Shown in pieces: positions 1-8,224 of a stretch of DNA of 64,000 nucleotides. Position numbers and translations under genes: made by a program. The stretch is from Spirochaetales bacterium (lineage in GTDB: Bacteria > Spirochaetota > Spirochaetia > Sphaerochaetales > Sphaerochaetaceae), in assembly GCA_017614375.1 (NCBI GenBank), contig JAGABZ010000001.1:62001-126000 (forward strand), in the 5' to 3' direction. Position 1 is the first letter of the stretch. Every line of letters begins with the position of its first letter. Under the pieces are notes generated by a model. That model did not search any database. It was not told the DNA's origin and worked only from the letters and a program-made list of their open reading frames with translations.

Positions 1-869
1 TGCCCGTCCTGCGCCGAGGCTGACCTGCAGAGAGGTTTGGCGATGTCGTGAAGTAGACAGGCCATCCGAAGCTCAAGCGGCCAGCGGGCATCGGCTGCTA
101 GTTGAAGCGTGCTTAAGCAGTGTCCGTAGACATCTTCGTGATGGAACCCGAGTTGCTGAACACCGAAACAATCCTGAAGCTCCGGAAGAATCAGCTTGAG
201 AAGCCCGGTAGTGCGCATGTATTCAAGCCCTTTGCAGGGGTAATCGGCCATGAGGGTTTTTGACAGCTCGTCGGCGATCCGCTCGGTTGAGACCAGGGAT
301 ATGTTGTGGCTGAGCCGGGAAATAGCCCGGAGAGTCTCCTGTTCGATGGAAAAGTCCAGCACGGCGGAAAAGCGGCATGCGCGGAGCATACGCAGGGCAT
401 CCTCGGAAAAGCGTTCCTCAGGGACTCCTATGCAGCGGATCAGTCCGGTTTTCAGGTCATCCAGGCCGTGATGGTAATCCAGGACTTCGTTCCCCGGCAG
501 ACGGACCGCCAGGGCATTGATCGTGAAGTCACGGCGCTTGAGGTCCTCCTCGAGGCTGGAGACGAACTCAACCCTGTCAGGGTGGCGTGAGTCGGAGTAG
601 CCGGCCTCGCTTCGGAAGGTCGTCACCTCAAACTGCCCGCCTTTGAAAAGAACGGTGACCGTTCCGTGCTTGATGCCTGTCGGGATGACCCTCCTGAAAA
701 TCCGCTGTACATCGGAGGGCAGGGCGTCGGTCGTGAAGTCGAAGTCACCGTTTCTCCTGCCCAGGCAGCAGTCGCGTACGGCTCCGCCTACCAGATACAG
801 TGAAAAACCGTTCTGTGCAAAGACTTCGGCGAAAGCCCTGACCGTTTCTCCTGGAGTGGGGATTTTCAT
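1..869 (-). CDS. cca: CCA tRNA nucleotidyltransferase, partial (C-terminus beyond left edge)
   Basis: Adds or repairs the 3'-CCA of tRNAs. The frame is open from the ATG at 869 to the window edge, about 289 codons. The class II nucleotidyltransferase head is clear: LVGGAVRDCCLG, then the metal-binding DFDF, TGIKHGTVTV, EVTTFRSE and RRDFTINALAV. These are followed by the RNA-binding segment ERFSEDALRMLRACRFSA and the start of an HD domain (MACLLHDIAKP). RHPDRVEF and the HD domain favour a CCA-adding enzyme over poly(A) polymerase, and a separate PcnB lies at 9290-10447. Neither tRNA gene in the window encodes CCA, so the activity is needed. There is no good ribosome-binding site; a -10 box ends six bases before the ATG, so the mRNA may be leaderless. 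Confidence 0.9.
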   Translation of the reverse strand, partial: MKIPTPGETVRAFAEVFAQNGFSLYLVGGAVRDCCLGRRNGDFDFTTDALPSDVQRIFRRVIPTGIKHGTVTVLFKGGQFEVTTFRSEAGYSDSRHPDRVEFVSSLEEDLKRRDFTINALAVRLPGNEVLDYHHGLDDLKTGLIRCIGVPEERFSEDALRMLRACRFSAVLDFSIEQETLRAISRLSHNISLVSTERIADELSKTLMADYPCKGLEYMRTTGLLKLILPELQDCFGVQQLGFHHEDVYGHCLSTLQLAADARWPLELRMACLLHDIAKPLCRSASAQDG

Positions 870-875
870 GTGTGC

Positions 876-905
876 AGTATATCTTTCCTTGCTATGAAGC
901 GTCAA
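876..905 (-). promoter_or_regulatory. Predicted sigma-70 promoter of cca, leaderless geometry
   Basis: On the minus strand TTGACG (900-905) is followed after 18 bases by TATACT (876-881). The -10 ends six bases before the cca ATG, so transcription should begin at or next to the start codon. It is interlocked with the ileS promoter on the other strand. Confidence 0.6.
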
Positions 906-918
906 TTTTAAGTATAAT
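889..918 (+). promoter_or_regulatory. Predicted sigma-70 promoter of ileS
   Basis: TTGCTA (889-894), an 18-base spacer and a perfect TATAAT (913-918). This gives a leader of about 25 bases carrying the GGAG of ileS at 941-944. Its -35 lies between the -35 and -10 of the divergent cca promoter. Confidence 0.6.
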
Positions 919-949
919 CGACCACGTCAAATCGCCTATTGGAGTGGAT

Positions 950-3900
950 ATGTTCGAACCTGTAGACCTTCACGTGGACTTCTCGAAGCAGGAGCACGAA
1001 ATTCTTGAATTCTGGAAGAAAAACGATGTCTTCCGCCAGTCAATCGAAAGCCGGCCGGCTGACCGTGAATTCGTCTTTTACGACGGACCTCCGTTTGCAA
1101 CCGGTCTGCCGCACTACGGACATATCGTCCCGGGTACGGTCAAGGACATCATCCCCAGATTCAAGACGATGCAGGGCTACAGGGTTTACCGCCGCTGGGG
1201 CTGGGACTGCCACGGACTTCCCGTTGAGAATGAGATGGCAAAGACCATCGGTATCAAGGGGCACAAGGCCATAGTCGACTACGGAGTGGCCCGCTTCAAT
1301 GAGGAGTGCCGCTCGATCGTTCTCAAGTATACCGACGAGTGGAAACGGACCATCGAGCGTACCGGGCGCTGGGTTGATATCGACCATGCCTACAGGACGA
1401 TGGACACTCCGTACATGGAGACCATCTGGTGGGTGTTCAAGACCATGTACGACCGCGGTCTGATTTACGAAGGCTACTATATCCTGCCTTACAGCCCGCT
1501 TCTGGCCACACCGCTTTCAAATCAGGAGGTAAGCCTCGGCGGATACAAGGATGTGGTCGACCCGGCAGTGACGGTCAAGTTCAAGATGGAGGGCTCCGAC
1601 GCCTATTTCCTGGCGTGGACGACCACTCCGTGGACATTGCCGTCCAATCTGGCTCTGGCACTGGGCAGGGACATCGACTACGTAAAGGTCCTGGACAAGG
1701 CCTCCGGTGAGAAATACATCCTGGGAGAGGCGAGGCTGGATCACTACTACAAGGATCCTGAGTCCTACGAGATTCTGCAGAGGTACAAGGGTTCGGAACT
1801 GGCCGGGCTGCGTTACGAGCCGCTTTTCCCGTATTTCAAGGATTTGTATTCAAAGGGCGCCTTCGTAACGGTACTCGGAGATTACGTTACCACTGAGGAC
1901 GGCTGCGGAATCGTTCATACCGCGCCCGGCTTCGGCGTGGACGACTACGAAGTGCTCAAGGGCACCGGCATCCCCGTCGTCTGTCCGATTGACGCCGAAT
2001 GCTGCTTCACCTCCGAGGTTCCCGACTATCAGGGCCTTTTCGTCAAGGACGCAGACAAAAAGATCATCGAGGACCTCAAGGCCGCCGGTAAACTCGTCCG
2101 CCGCGAGAACTACCTCCACTCATATCCTTTCTGCTACCGGACCGGTGCCCCTTTGATCTACAGGGCTATGACGTGCTGGTTCGTCGACGTGCAGAAGGTC
2201 AAGCAGAAGATGCTTGAGTGCAACGAACAGATCAACTGGATCCCCGACCATATCAAGCACGGACGCTTCGGAAAGTGGCTGGAGGGGGCCCGCGACTGGG
2301 CTATCTCCAGAAACCGTTTCTGGGGCACTCCGATCCCCATCTGGAAATCCGACGCCTCCGACTGCATCCAGGTAATCGGTTCAATCGAGGAGTTGGAGAG
2401 ACTTTCGGGAAAGACCGTCACCGATTTGCACAAGCATTGCATCGACGACCTGACCTGGCCGTCTCCGGACGGGAAGGGGACGATGAGAAGAATCCCGGAC
2501 GTTCTGGACTGCTGGTTCGAGAGCGGAAGCATGCCGTATGCGCAGCAGCACTATCCGTTTGAGAACAAGGAAGCCTTTGAGCAGCATTTCCCGGCGGACT
2601 TCATCTGCGAGGGACAGGACCAGACCAGAGGTTGGTTCTATTCGCTTGTGATCATCGCCGCTTCGCTGTTCGACAAGCCTTCGTTTAAAAACTGCGTGGT
2701 CAACGGAATCATCCTGGCTGAGGACGGGACAAAGATGTCCAAGAGTCTGAGGAACTTCACCGACCCGCTGATCCTGATCGAGAAGTTCGGGGCAGATGCC
2801 CTGCGTTTCGCCCTGACCGACAGTCCCGCTGTCCGCGCCGAAGACCTGAAGTTCTCCGACAGACTGGTCAGCGACGTCATCAAGAACTTCATCCTCCCGG
2901 TATGGAACGCCTATTATTTCTTTGTCACATATGCCAATCTCGACGGATTCCGGCCTGAGGGCATCAATTTGCACACGCTGGCCAACCCGCTTGACAAGTG
3001 GATCGTTTCCTCGACCCAGAGGCTGGTCAAAGCGGTCACGGATTCGCTTGAGACCTACAACATCCAGGACGCCTGCGACCTGCTTGTGGGCTTTGTGGAC
3101 GATCTGAACAACTGGTACATCCGCCGCAGCCGCCGCAGATTCTGGAAGAGTGAAAGCGACTCGGACAAGAAACAGGCCTACGAGACTCTTTACAGCGTCC
3201 TGATGACGTTCGTCAAACTGGCCTGTCCGTTCGTTCCGTTCGTAACCGAGAGCATCTACCGCAATCTCCGCACCGAAGGCGACCCGGTTTCGGTCCATCT
3301 GTGCGACTACCCGCTGTATGACGAGAGCCTGCGTGACTACGAGCTGGAAAAGATGATGGGCATGGCCGTCAAGGCAATCACCATCGGACGCAGCCTGAGA
3401 AGCGCCGTGAACCTCAAGATCCGCCAGCCGCTTAAGACGCTTTACCTCGTCGATACGGATCCCGAGGAGAACAGGGTTCTTACGAGCATGAAGGACATCA
3501 TCGCCGAGGAGCTCAACGTGAAGAAGGTTGAATTCCGCCAGAACGAGCAGGAGCTTCTCAGCTATACGGCAAAGGCCAACTTCAAGGTTCTGGGCAAGAA
3601 GCTCGGCCGCTTCATGAAGGAAGTGGCGGAAAAGATCCAGAAACTGGATTCGGCGACCCTGGCCTCGATTGTCAAGGGAAGCAGCGCCACAGTCAGCTAC
3701 AGCGAGGGCGAGATTGAGCTCAAAGAGGAAGACCTGGCCATCCAGCGCAACGAGCTGGAGGGAGTAAAGGTCCTCAACGAGGGAAAGCTTACCGTCGGAT
3801 TCGACACAGTGATCACCCGGGACCTTCTTCTGGAGGGAATCGCCCGCGACCTGGTCAGGACAATCCAGAGCCTGAGAAAGGACAGCGGTTTCGACGTTTC

Positions 3901-4081
3901 GGACAGGATAATCGTCAAACTGGACGGTGATGAGGACGTCAGGGACGCCTTTGTTCAGTTCAATGAGTACCTGAGGACGGAAACACTGGCCATAGAGGCC
4001 GATTTCGTGCCCGGGCTGGATGCTCCGGTTCAGAACTGTTCGGACAGGGAAATCAGGCTGTCCATTGAGGCTGTCAGATGA
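950..4081 (+). CDS. ileS: Isoleucyl-tRNA synthetase, eukaryote-like type (IleRS2)
   Basis: Charges tRNA-Ile in the cytoplasm. The protein has 1043 residues from the ATG at 950, chosen because GGAG sits five bases upstream; an in-frame ATG at 872 lies upstream of the predicted promoter and is rejected. The class I signatures are present: PPFATGLPHYGH with HYGH at residues 55-58, and KMSKS at 595-599 in DGTKMSKSLRN. WTTTPWTLPSN belongs to the CP1 editing domain, and the C-terminal anticodon-binding region is long. FATGLPHYGHI is the eukaryote/IleS2 form, not the PYANGxIHIGHA of common bacterial IleS1. The family is known for low mupirocin sensitivity. First gene of an ileS-lipoprotein-trpS operon. 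Confidence 0.97.
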   Translation: MFEPVDLHVDFSKQEHEILEFWKKNDVFRQSIESRPADREFVFYDGPPFATGLPHYGHIVPGTVKDIIPRFKTMQGYRVYRRWGWDCHGLPVENEMAKTIGIKGHKAIVDYGVARFNEECRSIVLKYTDEWKRTIERTGRWVDIDHAYRTMDTPYMETIWWVFKTMYDRGLIYEGYYILPYSPLLATPLSNQEVSLGGYKDVVDPAVTVKFKMEGSDAYFLAWTTTPWTLPSNLALALGRDIDYVKVLDKASGEKYILGEARLDHYYKDPESYEILQRYKGSELAGLRYEPLFPYFKDLYSKGAFVTVLGDYVTTEDGCGIVHTAPGFGVDDYEVLKGTGIPVVCPIDAECCFTSEVPDYQGLFVKDADKKIIEDLKAAGKLVRRENYLHSYPFCYRTGAPLIYRAMTCWFVDVQKVKQKMLECNEQINWIPDHIKHGRFGKWLEGARDWAISRNRFWGTPIPIWKSDASDCIQVIGSIEELERLSGKTVTDLHKHCIDDLTWPSPDGKGTMRRIPDVLDCWFESGSMPYAQQHYPFENKEAFEQHFPADFICEGQDQTRGWFYSLVIIAASLFDKPSFKNCVVNGIILAEDGTKMSKSLRNFTDPLILIEKFGADALRFALTDSPAVRAEDLKFSDRLVSDVIKNFILPVWNAYYFFVTYANLDGFRPEGINLHTLANPLDKWIVSSTQRLVKAVTDSLETYNIQDACDLLVGFVDDLNNWYIRRSRRRFWKSESDSDKKQAYETLYSVLMTFVKLACPFVPFVTESIYRNLRTEGDPVSVHLCDYPLYDESLRDYELEKMMGMAVKAITIGRSLRSAVNLKIRQPLKTLYLVDTDPEENRVLTSMKDIIAEELNVKKVEFRQNEQELLSYTAKANFKVLGKKLGRFMKEVAEKIQKLDSATLASIVKGSSATVSYSEGEIELKEEDLAIQRNELEGVKVLNEGKLTVGFDTVITRDLLLEGIARDLVRTIQSLRKDSGFDVSDRIIVKLDGDEDVRDAFVQFNEYLRTETLAIEADFVPGLDAPVQNCSDREIRLSIEAVR

Positions 4082-4890
4082 AAAAGGCCCTGACGGCGCT
4101 TCTGATTGTCGTTGTACTGGTGCTTGTTTCCTGTGCCACGAAGCTCCTCCTGAGTACGGATGGGCAGTGGTTCCAGAAACTCCCGGCCGACGGCAGTTAC
4201 GTCGTCACCGTTTCAGATGCCAATCTTCTTCATAGTCTGGTGTCCCTTGATTCCCGGCTTGTTGAGCGGATTGACCGGGCCTCTGTCTCAATCGGTCCCG
4301 ACGGTTGGATGGGAATAATCGAGGGTGACATTCCGGTTTCGCTGTTCAAGGCCGGCATGCTCTTTTCCCCGGAATTCAACCGGAAAAAAGGTGAGGACTG
4401 GTATTCGGACCCCGGAAACACCCTGAAGTTCGCTGCACTCCAGGACGGGCTTGTCATTCTGACGGACGGGGATTTCGGCGCTGCCAGGGAAACGGCTTCT
4501 TCGGAACTCAATCCGGTATACATCGACGATGAAACCGCTCAGTTGATGGCTTCATCTCAGATTGCGCTGTACAGTTTCAGACCGCAGGTCCTGCCGGCCA
4601 TCCAGGTTCTTCAGGACGATTTCAATCCGGCCGGAATCCGGAACCTGCTTATCTGGGTCTCCGGAGACAAACTCAATATGATTGTCGACTTTGAAACGGA
4701 ACAGTTGGCCCAGGCCTTCTCCAAACTCCTCAGACTGTCGTATATTTCCAGACTGAAGAGGGCGGAGCAGCCGGTCGTGGTGTCCGAACTCAAGCAGCAG
4801 CTGATTCTTGAAGGAAAACAGGTCCGCGCGAGCGGGCTTTACATGGCCGAGGGCGAGGTCGGACAGATAGTCGCCGCCGTACGGTTCTGA
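4078..4890 (+). CDS. Predicted lipoprotein of unknown function
   Basis: 270 residues. A short basic start (MKK), a hydrophobic stretch to residue 17 and the lipobox LVSC with Cys19 predict signal peptidase II processing and a lipid anchor. The mature part is soluble with no further membrane segment, and I recognise no domain. The ATG overlaps the ileS stop by four bases (ATGA) and trpS follows at once, so translation is coupled to ileS. Whether it works with the two synthetases or only shares their transcript cannot be told from sequence. Confidence 0.8.
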   Translation: MKKALTALLIVVVLVLVSCATKLLLSTDGQWFQKLPADGSYVVTVSDANLLHSLVSLDSRLVERIDRASVSIGPDGWMGIIEGDIPVSLFKAGMLFSPEFNRKKGEDWYSDPGNTLKFAALQDGLVILTDGDFGAARETASSELNPVYIDDETAQLMASSQIALYSFRPQVLPAIQVLQDDFNPAGIRNLLIWVSGDKLNMIVDFETEQLAQAFSKLLRLSYISRLKRAEQPVVVSELKQQLILEGKQVRASGLYMAEGEVGQIVAAVRF

Positions 4891-4902
4891 TTGGAGGATA
4901 TG

Positions 4903-5883
4903 ATGAAAAAAATACTCACCGGAGACAGGCCCACCGGAAAGCTTCATCTGGGACACTACGTAGGTTCCCTGGTTTCGAGGGTCGCGCTCCAGCATCAGTA
5001 CGATACGATGATTCTGGTGGCCGATGTCCAGGCCCTTACCACCCACTTTGCCCGTCCTGAACTGATCTACGACAGTATCTACGAGGTGACGATGGACAAT
5101 CTCAGCGTCGGACTCGACCCGGAAAAGGTCACTTTCGTACAGCAGTCGCAGGTTCCCTCGATTGCCGAACTGACCCTTTTCTATTCGATGTTCGTTACCT
5201 GCAACCAGCTCAGCCACAATCCCACCATCAAGACCGAGGCCAAGAACTACGGTTACACTGAGATGACATACGGATTTCTCGGGTACCCTGTAAGCCAGAC
5301 CGCGGACATTACCTTTTGCAACGCCGACCTGGTGCCGGTGGGAGAGGACCAGCTGCCCCACATCGAACTGTCGCGCAAGATTGTCAGAAAGTTCAACGAG
5401 CAGTACGGAACCTCGATCACCGAGCCTGAGGCCAAGGTTTCGACCGTCGGCAGGCTGTGCGGGCTTGACGGAAACAGCAAGATGGGCAAAAGCCTGGGTA
5501 ACGCCATTTATCTGTCCGACCCGGCCGATGTAATTAATCAGAAGGTCCGCAACGCCGTGACGGATACCAACAGGATTTCGGTCAAGATTCCGGGCAACCC
5601 CGACGTCTGTACGGTCTATACCTATCAGAAGACCTTCAACCCGGATGAGGCGCCCAACATCTGCTCGATGTGCAAAAACGCCCAGATCGGCTGCGTGGCG
5701 TGCAAGAAACTGCTTGCCGAGAAGCTCAATTCGATTCTGGAACCGATGAGGGAAAAGCGTTCCTACTACGAACAGCACCGCGACCTGGTCAGACAATTCA
5801 TAGTCGACGGAACGGCCCGCGCCAATGCCATCGGAAAGGAAAACCTTGATCAGATCAAGCAGAAGATGCACGTTGCCCTGTAG
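4903..5883 (+). CDS. trpS: Tryptophanyl-tRNA synthetase with probable [4Fe-4S] motif
   Basis: Charges tRNA-Trp. 326 residues from the ATG at 4903, chosen because GGAGG (4893-4897) is five bases upstream; the TTG at 4891 and ATG at 4900 are too close to it. Class I signatures are HLGH at residues 15-18 (PTGKLHLGHYVGSL) and KMGKS at 193-197 in place of KMSKS. Cysteines 236, 257, 264 and 267 form C-x20-C-x6-C-x2-C in the anticodon-binding part, with an extra Cys254. This nearly matches the C-x22-C-x6-C-x2-C of the iron-sulfur TrpRS of Thermotoga maritima. It is the last gene of its operon; the stop lies three bases from the stop of the convergent thiI. Confidence 0.96.
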   Translation: MKKILTGDRPTGKLHLGHYVGSLVSRVALQHQYDTMILVADVQALTTHFARPELIYDSIYEVTMDNLSVGLDPEKVTFVQQSQVPSIAELTLFYSMFVTCNQLSHNPTIKTEAKNYGYTEMTYGFLGYPVSQTADITFCNADLVPVGEDQLPHIELSRKIVRKFNEQYGTSITEPEAKVSTVGRLCGLDGNSKMGKSLGNAIYLSDPADVINQKVRNAVTDTNRISVKIPGNPDVCTVYTYQKTFNPDEAPNICSMCKNAQIGCVACKKLLAEKLNSILEPMREKRSYYEQHRDLVRQFIVDGTARANAIGKENLDQIKQKMHVAL

Positions 5884-5886
5884 GGC

Positions 5887-7080
5887 TCAGTCGGCGGTTC
5901 TGCAGGAATCCTCAACTTTGAATTCAAACACCTCGGCCGAGGACCCCGCTTCCTCCAGCAGGTCTTCTATGCCCATGTTCCTGAAACTTTCGGCCTCGGT
6001 CTGAAGGTCCGGCCGGACCAGAGGATGCTTTGGGCTGAAGATGACGCAGCAGTCGTCGTAGGGAAGGATGGAAGTCCCGTAGGTGCCGATTGCCACGGAG
6101 CGGTCGATGATTTCCTGTTTGTCCATTCCGATCAGCGGACGCAGAACGGGAAGGGCTGTGTTCGACTGGGTGTATGCGAGGCTTTCAAGTGTCTGGGACG
6201 CAACCTGGCTCAGCGCCTCACCGGTGACGAGCACGGCCGATTCGGATTTGCGTGCAATCTTTTCGGCAACCTTCATCATGCAGGCCCGCATCATCAGGGT
6301 GTGTTCCTCTTCGTTGCTGTGGTCCTTGATCCAGAGCTCGGTTTTGGTGAAGTTGACAACGTAAAGATTGGTACCCTGCAGATAGCCTGAGAGGAGGTAT
6401 GCCAGGTCCTTTACCTTCTGCAGCGCCTGGTCCGAGGTGTAGGGATAGGCGTGGAAGTACAGACAGTCGAGTTTCAGGCCACGTTTTGACATCATGTGTC
6501 CCGCCACGGGGGAATCGATACCGCCGGAGAGCAGCAGCAGGCCCTTGCCGGCGGTTCCGGTGGGCAGACCTCCCGGTCCGGGCGCGGGACTGCAGTACAG
6601 GTATGCCTTGTCCCGGATTTCGCAGTAGAGGACCTTCTGCGGATTGTGAACGTCGACCTTCATCTGCGGGTAGGTTTCCAGGACAACGCCCCCGAGTTCA
6701 CACTCCAGTTTGTAACTGTTCATGAAAAAACTCTTGTCCGAACGTCTGGCTTCGACTTTGAAGGTGCCTTTGCCGTCGGCAAAGGTTTCTCCCTTGAGAA
6801 GCTCCAGGGCTGTGCTGCGGATTTCATCGAAGTCCTTGGCGCAGCTCAGGGCTGGGGAATAGCCCGCGATTCCGAAGGTGGTGGACAAAACGCGCCTGAT
6901 GAAGGAATCCGGAGCCGCGTCCTCGAATTCGATGTACATCCGCCCCTTTTCGTGGGAAAAGCGCGAATGGTACGGACGGATTTTCAGCTTGAGGTTGTTC
7001 TTCAGCCTCTTTTCAAAAAAGGAGCGGTTCAGTCCCTTGAGACAGACCTCGCCGAGTTTCAGCAGATAGAGTTTGCTCAT
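5887..7080 (-). CDS. thiI: tRNA 4-thiouridine sulfurtransferase ThiI
   Basis: Makes 4-thiouridine in tRNA from cysteine-derived sulfur; some family members also feed thiamin synthesis. 397 residues: an N-terminal ferredoxin-like and THUMP region, then the PP-loop adenylation domain with LLLLSGGIDSPVAG near residue 180, and the conserved Cys-containing DDCCVIFSPKHP. The C-terminal rhodanese domain of E. coli ThiI is absent, as in Bacillus, where a dedicated NifS-type enzyme supplies sulfur. That partner is encoded immediately upstream with a one-base gap. The AAGGA for this gene lies in the last codons of nifS, so the two are translationally coupled. Confidence 0.95.
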   Translation of the reverse strand: MSKLYLLKLGEVCLKGLNRSFFEKRLKNNLKLKIRPYHSRFSHEKGRMYIEFEDAAPDSFIRRVLSTTFGIAGYSPALSCAKDFDEIRSTALELLKGETFADGKGTFKVEARRSDKSFFMNSYKLECELGGVVLETYPQMKVDVHNPQKVLYCEIRDKAYLYCSPAPGPGGLPTGTAGKGLLLLSGGIDSPVAGHMMSKRGLKLDCLYFHAYPYTSDQALQKVKDLAYLLSGYLQGTNLYVVNFTKTELWIKDHSNEEEHTLMMRACMMKVAEKIARKSESAVLVTGEALSQVASQTLESLAYTQSNTALPVLRPLIGMDKQEIIDRSVAIGTYGTSILPYDDCCVIFSPKHPLVRPDLQTEAESFRNMGIEDLLEEAGSSAEVFEFKVEDSCRTAD

Positions 7081-7081
7081 A

Positions 7082-8224
7082 TCAGAATCCTTTGAGACAA
7101 TCCGCCATTGCAGAGCAGAGTTCCTGCATCTGCTGCATGGTGGTAAGCGGTCCGGTGGAAATCCGCACCGATGTGGCGGCCTGTGTTGGCCGGAAACCGA
7201 GCTCGGTCAGACCGGGCGTCTTTTTTCTGGAATTGTTGTTGCACGCGCTGCCGGCGGAAATGTAAAACCCCAGGTCGGAAAGCATCCTGACCAGTACCTC
7301 GGAAGGAATGGAGTTGCTGCAGACGTTCAGAATGAAAGGTGAGCAACGCCCTGTGTCCGAGTCCGCCGGGGACAGAATCTCGAATCCCGCTTGCGTCAGG
7401 GAATCTCTGGCATAGGCGTTGAGTTCGGTTGCCCTTTGTCTGTTTTCGTCCAGTTCGGCGACTGCCTTTTCCAGAGCAGCGGTCATGGCTGCTATGGCCG
7501 GCAGGTTTTCAGTACCTGGCCGCAGTCCGGATTCCTGTCCGCCCCCGACAGAGAGGGCTGAAAGCGATGAATCGGTGTTTATCAGAATCCCGCAACCCCT
7601 GGGACCCATGAACTTGTGGGCTGAGAAGGCCATCGAATCTGCTTTGAGTCCGGAAAAGTCCAGGGGAATCTTTCCGACAGCCTGAACCGCATCGACGTGG
7701 ACGTGAATCGGCCGGCCGGTTGAGGTTGAATAGTCACGGCAGACTTCAACCGCGCCCGCGATGTCCTGGATTGTCCCGAGGATATTGTTCACCGACATGA
7801 GGAACACAAACCGGGTGTCGGGAGTCAGGAGCTTTTTCAGCTGCTTCAAAGAGGCAAAACCGCCGGGGCAGGGCAGCTCGGTCACCTGCCAGCCGAAGCG
7901 CCTGAGAACCGGAGCGTATTGCCGGATAGCGGGATGCTCTGATTTGGAGATTATAATCTGCCCGGGGCTCAGAACCTGCAGGGCGGAGTTGAGCACAATG
8001 GAGTCGGACTCGGTTCCACCTGAAGTGAAGTACAGATTCTCCGGTCTGCAACCGAGCACTGACGCACAGCGCTCACGAAAACCTTTCAGGCATGCGGCTG
8101 CCTGACGCCCGGCGTTGTGCACGGCAGAGGGATTGCCCGGATAAGTCACCGCAGTTTGGGCGTAGGCTCTGAGGGCCTCGTCGCAGATCGGGGAAGTTGC
8201 AGCCCAGTCGAAGTATCCGCCCAT
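7082..8224 (-). CDS. Cysteine desulfurase (NifS/IscS family), probable sulfur donor to ThiI
   Basis: A pyridoxal-phosphate enzyme that takes sulfur from cysteine as a protein persulfide. 380 residues. Visible signatures are TSGGTESDS, HVDAVQAVGK, the PLP lysine in SAHKFMGPRGCGIL, the GGGQE-GLRPGTEN loop and the active-site cysteine in SAGSACNNNSRKK. The short active-site loop fits the NifS/IscS class rather than SufS. Being coupled to thiI, it most likely corresponds to the dedicated NifZ-type donor of 4-thiouridine synthesis. The ATG shares one base with the stop of the upstream AroB-like gene (TAATG). A wider role in Fe-S assembly cannot be excluded. Confidence 0.93.
   Translation of the reverse strand: MGGYFDWAATSPICDEALRAYAQTAVTYPGNPSAVHNAGRQAAACLKGFRERCASVLGCRPENLYFTSGGTESDSIVLNSALQVLSPGQIIISKSEHPAIRQYAPVLRRFGWQVTELPCPGGFASLKQLKKLLTPDTRFVFLMSVNNILGTIQDIAGAVEVCRDYSTSTGRPIHVHVDAVQAVGKIPLDFSGLKADSMAFSAHKFMGPRGCGILINTDSSLSALSVGGGQESGLRPGTENLPAIAAMTAALEKAVAELDENRQRATELNAYARDSLTQAGFEILSPADSDTGRCSPFILNVCSNSIPSEVLVRMLSDLGFYISAGSACNNNSRKKTPGLTELGFRPTQAATSVRISTGPLTTMQQMQELCSAMADCLKGF

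Noticed and set aside
4552-5871. 439-codon frame opposite trpS
   Set aside because: trpS is intact on the other strand; no start signal or known domain.
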